NCBI GenBank assembly: GCA_900455085.1
Contig: UGTZ01000001.1
Coordinates: forward strand, 2,944,501 to 3,008,500
DNA from: Providencia rettgeri
Lineage (GTDB): Bacteria; Pseudomonadota; Gammaproteobacteria; Enterobacterales; Enterobacteriaceae
Length of the DNA stretch: 64,000 bases
Direction of reading: 5' to 3'
Part shown: piece after piece, positions 57,050 to 64,000 of the stretch
How the letters are laid out: each line of letters begins with the position of its first letter
How positions within the stretch are numbered: the first letter of the stretch is position 1
Notes under the pieces: generated by a model
What the model was told of the DNA's origin: nothing
Databases searched by the model: none
What the model saw: the letters and a program-made list of their open reading frames with translations, nothing else
Program-made: the position numbers and the translations under genes

Positions 57050-57922
57050 ATGCCTCAGAACGCTCACTTTAAAACTATTCTATCTTCTTTTCCAAATGCA
57101 TTTCAAACGTCATTTTTCAACCAACTGAATGGCCTCATCAATTACTCCCCCACCATTGGCTTAATGGGTAAAACCGGCGCCGGAAAATCGAGCCTCATCA
57201 ACGCCCTATTCCAATCCCCCCTATCGCCGGTCAGCGCTGTTTCAGGTTGCACACGCCAAGCCCAGCGCTTCAACATGACGATGAAAGAGCATACGCTCAC
57301 CTTTGTCGATTTACCGGGCGTAGGGGAAAGCCGTCAACGAGATAGAAAATACTATCAACGTTATCGTAACTTATTACCCGAACTGAATTTCATTATCTGG
57401 GTACTCAAAGCCGATGACCGAGCTTGGTCTTGTGATGAACAGTGTTATCGCTTTCTCACGAAGGAATGCGGTTATCCCCCTAATCAATTTTTGTTTGTCT
57501 TGAACCAAGCCGATAAAATAGAGCCTTGTCGCCAATGGAATGAACACAACCACCAGCCCTCCTCAGAGCAAGTCGCTAACTTAACATCAAAGCAACAAGC
57601 TGTCATAACCGCCTTCAAACCGCATCATCCTGTGATGACGGTTTCTGCGGTCGAAAACTATCAACTCACTGAATTAGCAGAGCAACTCATACAGGTGTTA
57701 CCGGCGAAAGCCAGTAGCGGAGTAGCCAGGCAACTAAGCAGCCATTACCGGACCCAATCGGTGGAGAACGCCGCACGTAACGATTTTGGTCAATGTGTCA
57801 GTGATGTTGTGGATACCTTAATCAATATCATTCCCTTGCCGCCATTGATAAGAAGTACGGTTAGCACCGTTAAAAACAGTATCGTATCCGTCGCTAAATC
57901 CCTGTGGAGCCTGTTCTTTTAA
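57050..57922 (+). CDS. YfjP/YeeP-type GTPase
   Basis: 290 residues from ATG 57050, which has AAGGAG four bases before it (a TTG frame start lies at 57032). G1 GKTGAGKSS, G2 Thr in GCTRQ, G3 DLPGVGE, G4 NQAD (N/TKxD variant), then a C-terminal helical part with hydrophobic ending (VVDTLINIIPLPPLI, SIVSVAKSLWSLF) that may bind membrane. Proteins like YfjP and YeeP are standard in CP4-type islands beside DUF932 and ArdB; their job is unknown. Confidence 0.92.
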   Translation: MPQNAHFKTILSSFPNAFQTSFFNQLNGLINYSPTIGLMGKTGAGKSSLINALFQSPLSPVSAVSGCTRQAQRFNMTMKEHTLTFVDLPGVGESRQRDRKYYQRYRNLLPELNFIIWVLKADDRAWSCDEQCYRFLTKECGYPPNQFLFVLNQADKIEPCRQWNEHNHQPSSEQVANLTSKQQAVITAFKPHHPVMTVSAVENYQLTELAEQLIQVLPAKASSGVARQLSSHYRTQSVENAARNDFGQCVSDVVDTLINIIPLPPLIRSTVSTVKNSIVSVAKSLWSLFF

Positions 57923-57954
57923 CCTCTTACATTAAACCATTAATTATCACTCTC

Positions 57955-57987
57955 AGCGCCAGTCCTTAACAGGATTGGCGCTTTTTT
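57955..57987 (+). terminator. Terminator after the GTPase gene
   Basis: AGCGCCAGTCC pairs with GGATTGGCGCT (one G-T pair) over a 6-base loop, then six T's. It lies just before the antirestriction gene. Confidence 0.85.
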
Positions 57988-58013
57988 ATTTCTTTTTCTT
58001 GGAGTATCAACTG

Positions 58014-58439
58014 ATGAATAATACAACTGAATCCGCTATTGCAATGACACTCGTCCCCAATGAACAACGCCTTGATTTTTGGCTCAACCACTTCGGGAGC
58101 GTGAAAGACTGGACCACCTTTGAAGTGGTCATCTTTACCACTATGGGGCAGTTTTGTGATGACTATCAGGGTGGATATTGGGAATATTGCACCTTATCCA
58201 ATGGTGGCGCTTTTATTTATCCCGATTTACCTCAAGAGACACTGACGCTGTTCAACCCACATAACGGTAACGAAGTCAACGTCAGTTGTGAAGCCGCAGG
58301 CATTGCCGTGTGTTTGATGATGTACAGTTTATGGTCATTTCAAACGGAAAGTGACATCCTCGTCGATCGCTTTTATCAATTGCGTGATTATGCCGCGCAA
58401 CACCCAGAACGTTCCGCCATTTTCCATCTAATCGATTAA
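58014..58439 (+). CDS. Antirestriction protein, ArdB/KlcA family
   Basis: 141 residues from ATG 58014 (GGAG eight bases upstream; the open frame extends 13 codons further). Contains RLDFWLNHFG, FTTMGQFCDDYQGGYWEYCTLSNGGAFIYPDL and EAAGIAVCLMMYSLWSF, the conserved core of ArdB/KlcA (GGYWEFxxLSNGGFYMxP). These proteins protect incoming DNA from type I restriction. Part of the usual GTPase-ArdB-DUF932 island cassette, oriented rightward. Confidence 0.93.
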   Translation: MNNTTESAIAMTLVPNEQRLDFWLNHFGSVKDWTTFEVVIFTTMGQFCDDYQGGYWEYCTLSNGGAFIYPDLPQETLTLFNPHNGNEVNVSCEAAGIAVCLMMYSLWSFQTESDILVDRFYQLRDYAAQHPERSAIFHLID

Positions 58440-58498
58440 CCACGTCCTTATTTACGCCTTCGTATTATCTATCTACTTTATTTTAAAGGAAATTCATT

Positions 58499-59356
58499 AT
58501 GACTCGCTTAGCGTCCCGCTTTGGTGCGGCGAATAGCATTCGCCGTGACCGCCCGTTAACTCTCGAAGAGTTATTTCGCACCGTACCCAGTGTGTTCTCT
58601 AAAGAAAAACACGACTCTCGTAGCGAAAAGTACACGTATATTCCAACTATCACCTTACTCGATAGCCTGCAAAAAGAAGGCTTTTATCCGTTCTTTGCAT
58701 GCCAAACTCGTGTGCGAGATGACAGCCGTCGTGATCATACTAAGCATATGTTACGGCTCCGACGTCATGACCAAATTACGGGTAGCCAAGTACCTGAAAT
58801 CATCTTACTTAATAGCCATGATGGCTCCAGTAGTTATCAGATGTTACCGGGCTTTTTTCGTTATGTTTGTCAAAATGGACTCGTTTGTGGCGATACCTTT
58901 GGTGAAGTACGCGTGCCGCACAAAGGTGATGTAGTGTGCAAAGTGATTGAAGGGGCTTATGAAGTATTAGGTACGTTTGATGCTATCGCTGAAAAACGTG
59001 AGCAAATGCAGTCCTTACTATTACCGCCACCAGCACAACAGATCTTCGCCCAAGCAGCTCTCATGTATCGTTATGGCGAAGAACATCAACCGATCACTGA
59101 AGCCCAAGTGTTACAACCTCGTCGTTGGGAGGATAAGAAAGATGATTTGTGGACAGTGTACCAACGTTTGCAGGAAAATTTAATCAAAGGCGGATTATCG
59201 GGCAGAAATACCAAAGGTAAACGGACTCGCACGCGTTCAGTGAATGGAATTGATGGGGATATTAAGCTCAATAAAGCGTTGTGGGTACTGACAGAACAAA
59301 TGCATTGCTCATTTTGCTGGACGCGAACAACTATAGCCACAGTATACGTTAAATAA
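58499..59356 (+). CDS. DUF932 protein (YfjQ/YafZ-like), shifted C-terminus
   Basis: 285 residues. MTRLASRFGAANSIRRDRPLTLEEL and YIPTITLLDSLQKEGFYPFFACQTRVRD are the DUF932 start; PEIILLNSHDGSSSYQMLPGFFRYVCQNGLV is the core. The end NGIDGDIKLNKALWVLTEQM is typical, but the last 17 residues are not. Dropping one C at about 59313 would give IAHFAGREQL followed by TAG at 59334-59336, the expected tail. So a one-base insertion has altered only the end, and activity may survive. Family role unknown, common in mobile islands. Confidence 0.9.
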   Translation: MTRLASRFGAANSIRRDRPLTLEELFRTVPSVFSKEKHDSRSEKYTYIPTITLLDSLQKEGFYPFFACQTRVRDDSRRDHTKHMLRLRRHDQITGSQVPEIILLNSHDGSSSYQMLPGFFRYVCQNGLVCGDTFGEVRVPHKGDVVCKVIEGAYEVLGTFDAIAEKREQMQSLLLPPPAQQIFAQAALMYRYGEEHQPITEAQVLQPRRWEDKKDDLWTVYQRLQENLIKGGLSGRNTKGKRTRTRSVNGIDGDIKLNKALWVLTEQMHCSFCWTRTTIATVYVK

Positions 59357-59377
59357 TTGGATCTTACGGTGAACGCA

Positions 59378-59566
59378 ATGAAATTATCAGAACGGCAACT
59401 AAAAACCTTGAGTAATGTGAAACTCAATTATGGCTCACTCTGCAACAAAAGGACACTCAACTCGCTGGAGAAAAAAGGAATGATTCAATGGAATACATCA
59501 AACCATTGGGTCTTAACAGAGTTCGGTTTTCATATCTGTAACATGAGTAAACGGCGTTGCTTATAA
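59378..59566 (+). CDS. Hypothetical 62-aa protein, HTH-like
   Basis: From ATG 59378 it reads KLSERQLKTLSNVKLNYG, KRTLNSLEKKGMIQW and HWVLTEFGFHICN. This is a layout like a small winged helix (helix, recognition helix TLNSLEKKG, wing WVLTEFG). A TTG 21 bases earlier is also possible. Follows DUF932 closely, as small regulators do in these islands. Weak ribosome site. Confidence 0.55.
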   Translation: MKLSERQLKTLSNVKLNYGSLCNKRTLNSLEKKGMIQWNTSNHWVLTEFGFHICNMSKRRCL

Positions 59567-59964
59567 AGCGTTAGCGCTAACATAAAGACTTATCCCGTAT
59601 TTTGGTACTTGATAATATCGAGCATACCAACCTATTCAAGAAAGGAGAGAATTCTTTAAACATCATTTTATTCCCTTCCATTTTGACTCACTCTCTCATC
59701 AACTCTTTTTCTTATTTAAGCACCAAAACAACAGTTGATCGATTACGCCGATCGATAACCGTTTATTGATAGACATGATCGATATTATCGATCGTATTTT
59801 AATTATTGATAGGTAAAACAGATCAATTAAGTTAAACTGTCTCACGCTAAATTAGCTTTATGTCAGTGATATTAAGGTGATTGAGTCAAATCTTTCATGC
59901 CTTCCACTGACACAACGCGATTCAACCATACTTAAATGTGATATTGATTAAAAGGAAATCAATC
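59567..59964. other. Promoter region of the porin gene
   Basis: About 400 bases with the GATCGAT dyads (see 59737) and, nearer the gene, TTAAGTTAAACTGTCTCACGCTAAATTAG-like promoter sequence. No gene. Confidence 0.5.
59737..59793. promoter_or_regulatory. Two GATCGAT dyads before the porin gene
   Basis: GATCGAT-ATT-ATCGATC (59777-59793) is a perfect 7-3-7 dyad with the same ATT centre as the one at 36757. A second pair of GATCGAT/CGATCGAT half-sites lies at 59737-59756. The two are separated by about 20-40 bases. Likely operator array. Confidence 0.55.
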
Positions 59965-60699
59965 ATGAAAAAAGCGTTTATTGTTCCCGCCCTAATGGGG
60001 TGCATTTCATTACCGGCATTCGCTAACACGGATGACAGTAAAACGGGGCTTTATGTCACGGGTAAAATGGGCGCATCCATTGTGCAAATGTCTGGCCAGC
60101 AGTTTGTCTACAGCGGCTATGCTGATGCCGGTGATAATGGTACAAAAAATGGGGATAGCCATCGTACTGGCGTATTTGGCGGTGGACTTGCGTTAGGTTA
60201 TGACTTTTCCAATCAGTTTGATATCCCTGTTCGAGCTGAATTGGAATTTATGGCGCGTGATAAAGCGAATTCAACCTACAACATCCGGGACCGTGTGCGT
60301 AATGGCGTACATCAAACTCGTGATATTAAAAACCAAATCAAACTCAATACGTTAATGGTCAATGGGTACTACGACATTAAAAATAGCTCAAATTTCACGC
60401 CGTATATCTCTGTCGGGCTAGGCTATGCGGCCGTGGATTTTAAAACCACCCGCGCTGATGCTTATACTCCAGGACTCTCTCTGCATGATACTCACACGCA
60501 TACCGCCAATAACTTTGCCTGGAGTGTCGGTGCGGGGGTGAACTATGCCCTCAATGACGATTGGGATATGGGTCTAAGTTATCGCTATTTAGATGCCGGA
60601 AAAGCCGACATCACGACAGCGGTAGGCGATGGGGAAAACACCTCAAAAATCAAAGTGAAGGCCAATGACATCATGCTTGGTTTGACTTACCGATTCTAA
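59965..60699 (+). CDS. Opa/OmpA-like outer-membrane beta-barrel protein
   Basis: 244 residues from ATG 59965 (AAGGAAA in front; the open frame starts nine codons earlier). Signal ends LPAFA-NTDD. Alternating strands: GLYVTGKMGASIVQM, GVFGGGLALGYDF, IPVRAELEFMARD, LMVNGYYDI, PYISVGLGYAAV, AWSVGAGVNYAL, DMGLSYRYLDAG and a terminal IMLGLTYRF with the outer-membrane Phe. Opacity-type barrels bind host surfaces or resist serum. Followed by its own terminator; regulated probably through the dyads upstream. Confidence 0.9.
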   Translation: MKKAFIVPALMGCISLPAFANTDDSKTGLYVTGKMGASIVQMSGQQFVYSGYADAGDNGTKNGDSHRTGVFGGGLALGYDFSNQFDIPVRAELEFMARDKANSTYNIRDRVRNGVHQTRDIKNQIKLNTLMVNGYYDIKNSSNFTPYISVGLGYAAVDFKTTRADAYTPGLSLHDTHTHTANNFAWSVGAGVNYALNDDWDMGLSYRYLDAGKADITTAVGDGENTSKIKVKANDIMLGLTYRF

Positions 60700-60738
60700 T
60701 CTCTGGCATTCAGCCTTAAAGATTACCCTCAACTTATC

Positions 60739-60772
60739 TAGCCAACATGCCTTTTTGATGTTGGCTATTTTA
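60739..60772 (+). terminator. Terminator of the porin gene
   Basis: TAGCCAACAT/ATGTTGGCTA 10-bp stem over a 9-base loop, then TTTTAC. Confidence 0.75.
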
Positions 60773-60793
60773 CATTCTAAAAAAGGGAGTTAC

Positions 60794-60967
60794 ATGAACT
60801 CATCTTATTTTATTAAATACCTGCTAATTGCTTTCGTCATTAGCGCAATTGTCGTTGTTTATAATTGGATTTCGCCTACCGGTCATATCTACAGTGTTTG
60901 GGCAGGGATTACGTTTTTCGTTGTCATGGGCCTAAGAACAAGGCCAATATCTCCGTTATACCGCTAA
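60794..60967 (+). CDS. Small two-helix membrane protein
   Basis: 57 residues from ATG 60794 behind GGGAG. Two hydrophobic helices (YLLIAFVISAIVVVYNWI and YSVWAGITFFVVMGL) with a Pro/Gly turn between. Unknown. Precedes the secreted protein by 44 bases. Confidence 0.6.
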   Translation: MNSSYFIKYLLIAFVISAIVVVYNWISPTGHIYSVWAGITFFVVMGLRTRPISPLYR

Positions 60968-61010
60968 TACATTGCAATATTACTCAAAAAATCGAAAAAG
61001 GTTAATCTCC

Positions 61011-61463
61011 ATGAAAAAAATGATATACGCTTGCCTACTCATGTGCTCTACATTCAGTGCTTCCGCTATTCCTAACTATTGGTCTGAAAGCTTTGCTCAA
61101 GGTTATATGGAATACGGTATCAGCAATGACAAGCACTTAAGCGTGATCCTTGCTTGTAATATTGCAGCAAACGACGACATGGATAATGGTGTTCACCTTT
61201 ATCAAGATGGAAACCCTATCGGCAGCGACAATATCGCTTTCATTATTGATGATGAAGTTTATTACATTCCTGATGAAACCCAAACACGCGGTAACGGTAA
61301 TTTGTGGTACAAGTTCGCTGAAGCGATAGCAAAAGCAACACAATTTGAGGTTTATGTTGATGATAAACCGATAGGGAAATTTCAACCAAACGAGAAAAAT
61401 AGAGTGAAAATATTCACTGATTTTGACTGCCCGCCCCTCTATTATCGTGAAATTTCTCACTAA
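61011..61463 (+). CDS. Secreted protein of unknown function
   Basis: 150 residues from ATG 61011 (the open frame begins 13 codons upstream). Signal MKKMIYACLLMCSTFSASA, then WSESFAQGYMEYGISNDKHL, SVILACNIAANDDMDNG, NIAFIIDDEVYYIPD and a final FTDFDCPPLYYREI. Two Cys in the mature part may pair; beta-rich. Not recognised. Confidence 0.75.
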   Translation: MKKMIYACLLMCSTFSASAIPNYWSESFAQGYMEYGISNDKHLSVILACNIAANDDMDNGVHLYQDGNPIGSDNIAFIIDDEVYYIPDETQTRGNGNLWYKFAEAIAKATQFEVYVDDKPIGKFQPNEKNRVKIFTDFDCPPLYYREISH

Positions 61464-61543
61464 CTCCCCCGGCGTAAGTTTCCTTATTGGTTCATTAAGA
61501 TTGAGCTTAATCGACTTTTACCAGAATATGCAAAGGACATCAC

Positions 61544-62962
61544 ATGAAGAATATCTGTGTCATTTTATTCCCTATTTCGCTTTTATTAACAGGTTGTGAT
61601 AACACAATACAGCAGGTTAAAGATATGTCCCCTCAAGGTTTTAGCCAGTATACGTATCAACAACTTTTAGACCATCGGAATGTGTGCAAATCCATTACAT
61701 GGTCAACTGAAAATACAGCATATCAACATGTTATTTATACTTGTGAACTCCATAAGGGTAAAAACTATTTTAATTACAACGAAAGCACACGACAAGAATT
61801 GTACAACAAAACCTATGAGCATGAGACCGAACGTTTACAACAGCAAGCACAATCAATACGGGATAATATCAATCGTAATCTAACCCAATTACACAAAGAG
61901 ATTCAACAGGTAGAAAAGCTACAGCAATATTCGGGTAATCTATTTGCCATCAAGGCCCCATCTTCCATAGAGCAAAAGGTATTACAAGATACATTTTCGT
62001 CTTATTATCAACAGAATAAAAATATGCCAGACATACAAAGTATAGTCTCAACACTCCCCAATCGCCATTTACCACCCAATAGTACAGTCCATTACCTGAC
62101 AATTATCAATTTTGATCATTATCAACATTATCAAGAACTTTATTTGTATTTTCATCATCCAGAAGTAAAAACACAGATTCAAGAAATGCTTGATATGGCT
62201 AAATCCAGAATGTCATCACATTGTATTTCAGCGGAATTGGACAAGCAAAAAGCCATTTATAAAGAAAAAGTGAGAAATGATAAGGTGTTTTTAGATGCTA
62301 AAAAAGCACAATACATTAAGAAGGAAAAAGAAAACTGTGAACGCTCTAGTGAGCGTTATATTCGATTTGATCCGGATCACTTAAAAACCTGTGAAAGTCG
62401 AATTAGCTTTTCTGAATATGAGTACGTTGAGAGCGAATCCTCAAAGCGTTATCAACAGGATATTGAAACACTGAGAAATAATGCAACAATTCATTGCGAA
62501 AAACCGATTATAGAAAAATGGCAAGCGTTTGATCAAACGCTAACAACCCTGAGTGATGCCATGCTTAGTCTCAAAAATACATTAGCCGAACGTGAATCAA
62601 CTGCACTCAAACAAAAAATGCAAAGATATCAGGAAAAACTCAATAACCTAGCACCAGAGAAACAAAATAAAGTGATCGACGCTCAAGCCAAATTAGCCGC
62701 TGAAAATGCCGTTAAAGATTACCTTCAGCAATATCCAGATAAAGGAGTGGAAAGAATTATCTGGGAATACAACAAAGGCACGAATAGCTACTTTTTAAAA
62801 GAAAAGCAATTGATTGAAAAAACAAAGGAAGGAAAAGTTATTAGTACACAACCTATCGATATGAGTCAACTCATTGCGGGTTCATTGCGTAACATTGATA
62901 ACGTGGATGACTACATGGCAATGGGCGATCCGTTCCGTCTTCCAGCTATCTCAGTTCAATAA
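61544..62962 (+). CDS. Large coiled-coil lipoprotein
   Basis: 472 residues. MKNICVILFPISLLLTGC carries the lipobox LTGC with Cys at 18. Long helices with heptad character around residues 95-130, 235-265 and 330-375 (for example DAMLSLKNTLAERESTALKQKMQRYQEKLNNL). Six or more Cys in the mature part. The C-terminus is less charged (NIDNVDDYMAMGDPFRLPAI). Periplasmic or outer-membrane anchored; no family recognised. Last gene of the island, with a terminator right after it. Confidence 0.8.
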   Translation: MKNICVILFPISLLLTGCDNTIQQVKDMSPQGFSQYTYQQLLDHRNVCKSITWSTENTAYQHVIYTCELHKGKNYFNYNESTRQELYNKTYEHETERLQQQAQSIRDNINRNLTQLHKEIQQVEKLQQYSGNLFAIKAPSSIEQKVLQDTFSSYYQQNKNMPDIQSIVSTLPNRHLPPNSTVHYLTIINFDHYQHYQELYLYFHHPEVKTQIQEMLDMAKSRMSSHCISAELDKQKAIYKEKVRNDKVFLDAKKAQYIKKEKENCERSSERYIRFDPDHLKTCESRISFSEYEYVESESSKRYQQDIETLRNNATIHCEKPIIEKWQAFDQTLTTLSDAMLSLKNTLAERESTALKQKMQRYQEKLNNLAPEKQNKVIDAQAKLAAENAVKDYLQQYPDKGVERIIWEYNKGTNSYFLKEKQLIEKTKEGKVISTQPIDMSQLIAGSLRNIDNVDDYMAMGDPFRLPAISVQ

Positions 62963-62971
62963 TAAAAAATG

Positions 62972-63009
62972 ATAACGAGATAGCAAAGTTGCCTTCACTA
63001 TCTCGTTAT
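62972..63009 (+). terminator. Terminator of the coiled-coil lipoprotein gene
   Basis: ATAACGAGATAG/CTATCTCGTTAT 12-bp stem over a 14-base loop; A-run before it, TCTG after. Confidence 0.65.
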
Positions 63010-63085
63010 TCTGAAGAACAAAGCGCGTAAAATATTACATTGCATCCAAAACAGACCAAGCCCGTGGGAAGGAAACCAAAATAAA

Positions 63086-63107
63086 ATGGCATACTGGATG
63101 GCATACC
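63086..63107 (+). repeat. Integrase arm-type direct repeat (right)
   Basis: ATGGCATAC-TGG-ATGGCATACC, matching 3733-3754 at 20 of 22 positions and in the same orientation. Marks the right end of the island. Confidence 0.6.
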
Positions 63108-63126
63108 GCTAAAACCTAAAAAGCAA

Positions 63127-63157
63127 AAACGCCATGCTAATCAATAGCATGGCGTTT
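63127..63157. terminator. Hairpin near the right island end
   Basis: AAACGCCATGCTA/TAGCATGGCGTTT 13-bp stem, 5-base loop, A-run on the left and TTTAATT on the right; could work in both directions. Confidence 0.65.
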
Positions 63158-63518
63158 AATTCGGAGGAGAGAACCATACATGGCAATCAATACATTGATA
63201 ATAAATAATTATTTAAATTCTAACTTTATAGATACCCCCAAATGTACCCCCTAATATTTTTGTCACGCCTGTTTTGAGGTGATTTTTAATCTCAATGTTA
63301 GCCCTACACTTTCCAGTAACATCATTGCATAAATATCATCAATGGCAATTTCATTGCGGATAATGAAATATCAACCAGAAATAACCCTGCCCGTCTTTTC
63401 ACGACTCCGTTTCAAACGGAACAATAGCAACAGAAAAATATTTTTCATCTGGTAAGTGTAACTCTTAAAGAGTTTCAGTTTGTTCTATTAATAAGAGAGT
63501 TATAAAACGAAATGATAT

Positions 63519-63545
63519 AAGCTACCCATGAGTAATAGGTAGCTT
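63519..63545. terminator. Hairpin after mntP
   Basis: AAGCTACC/GGTAGCTT stem over an 11-base loop, 12 bases beyond the mntP stop. Leftward U-tract is weak. Confidence 0.45.
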
Positions 63546-63556
63546 GATGCTAACAA

Positions 63557-64000
63557 CTAGATGTTTTCTAGTAAAATAAATAACCCAATACTGATTAGTA
63601 TCACACCAGCTACTAGTTCTGTTTTTTTACCTAATATAGTGCTGACATGTCTCCCTGCCATTACCCCTATTGTAGCCATTATCATGGTCGTTAAACCAAT
63701 AATAAAAATTGCGTGAATAATATCAACATCAAGGAAAGCCAATCCTAAACCAACAGCCATAGCGTCAATACTGGTTGCCACTGAAGTTATAATTAGATTC
63801 AAATAACTATGCTGTTTCTTCCTCTCTTTTGGTTCATCTTCTTTTGCTAATAAGCTTTGATAAATCATATGACCACCTAAAACAAACAACAATACAAAGG
63901 CAATCCAATGATTCCACTGCATAACAAAATGACTTGCACCAATACCGATAATCCAACCTGTTAATGGCATTAAAGCTTCTACTACACCAAAAACAATACC
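63557..64000 (-). CDS. mntP: MntP manganese efflux pump (5' part outside window)
   Basis: The last 147 codons of MntP; the frame stays open to the window edge, and the Met at 63970 is internal (GIVFGVVEALMPLTGW precedes and spans it). Visible: GIGASHFVMQWNHWIAFVLLFVLGGHMIYQ, SVATSIDAMAVGLGLAFL (the conserved SIDA.AVG helix with the Asp needed for transport) and the final GVILISIGLFILLENI. Exports Mn2+ across the inner membrane. Chromosomal gene flanking the island. In relatives it is controlled by a Mn riboswitch and MntR upstream, which lie outside this window. Confidence 0.93.
   Translation of the reverse strand, partial: GIVFGVVEALMPLTGWIIGIGASHFVMQWNHWIAFVLLFVLGGHMIYQSLLAKEDEPKERKKQHSYLNLIITSVATSIDAMAVGLGLAFLDVDIIHAIFIIGLTTMIMATIGVMAGRHVSTILGKKTELVAGVILISIGLFILLENI

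Larger units (their letters stand above)
62963..63556. other. Right island junction
   Basis: Two terminators, the arm-type repeat at 63086, the CGGAGGAG word at about 63163 and a TACCCCC-AAATG-TACCCCC stretch at 63233-63251, then AT-rich chromosomal DNA. No gene. The island edge probably lies between 63.10 and 63.26 kb. Confidence 0.5.

Noticed and set aside
1..64000. tRNA, rRNA or CRISPR array
   Set aside because: No cloverleaf-like sequence, rRNA segment or regularly spaced repeat-spacer pattern was seen; the tandem repeats found have no spacers.

Overview
The window looks like a roughly 60 kb genomic island in the chromosome of an enterobacterium, most likely Morganellaceae (Proteus/Providencia type). 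This rests on low-GC backbone genes, MrpJ-type fimbrial regulators and secreted families common there (DUF1090, DUF1161, YagU, Ail). The left flank (1-3.3 kb) is ordinary chromosome: a pirin with a small acetyltransferase, a lipoprotein, and a divergent MerR regulator/short-chain dehydrogenase pair. The right flank is mntP, running off the window. The island starts with a CP4/P4-type tyrosine integrase (3777-4970). Near-identical 22-bp integrase arm-type repeats lie at 3733-3754 and 63086-63107 and frame the insertion. No tRNA target is visible.

From 5 to 20 kb the island is a graveyard of insertion sequences (IS21, IS5, IS1, IS3, IS110 and IS2 types, all decayed). Among them sit a DUF4396 membrane protein, a small lipoprotein and a compact low-GC sugar operon: ROK glucokinase, 6-phosphogluconate dehydrogenase, glucose-6-phosphate dehydrogenase and a GalP-like transporter. 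Together these could take up a hexose, phosphorylate it and oxidise it to ribulose-5-phosphate. From 20 to 25 kb comes a satellite-like core (inovirus Gp2/YfjJ-like protein, YfjI/DUF3987, AlpA) with an unrecognised 589-residue divergent gene. A group II intron remnant with a deleted reverse-transcriptase active site follows at 25.9-27.5 kb.

From 28 to 63 kb the cargo is almost entirely cell-surface: a 2471-residue inverse autotransporter with twelve near-identical Ig-like repeats, families of small lipoproteins and secreted proteins present as paralogous pairs, an Ail-type barrel, and a complete K88-like (kappa class) chaperone-usher operon (45355-51640). An intact reverse transcriptase of group II-like type (44292-45416) lies tail to tail with the last fimbrial gene. 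Upstream of the operon are an MrpJ-type regulator, an octanucleotide tandem repeat, a frameshifted SGNH hydrolase and a ProQ/FinO-family RNA chaperone. By eye the RT-fimbria-ProQ block is much more GC-rich than its surroundings, so it probably arrived as one unit. It is the best candidate here for an undescribed system. The right end carries standard island genes (YfjP-like GTPase, ArdB/KlcA antirestriction, DUF932/YfjQ), an Opa-like porin and secreted or lipoprotein genes.

Many genes carry single-base frameshifts, often at homopolymers (GNAT, SDR, kinase, YfjI twice, fimbrial chaperone and subunits, SGNH). These are either real decay or phase variation, or uncorrected sequencing errors; the sequence alone cannot decide. 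All calls come from reading the sequence; no database search was run.
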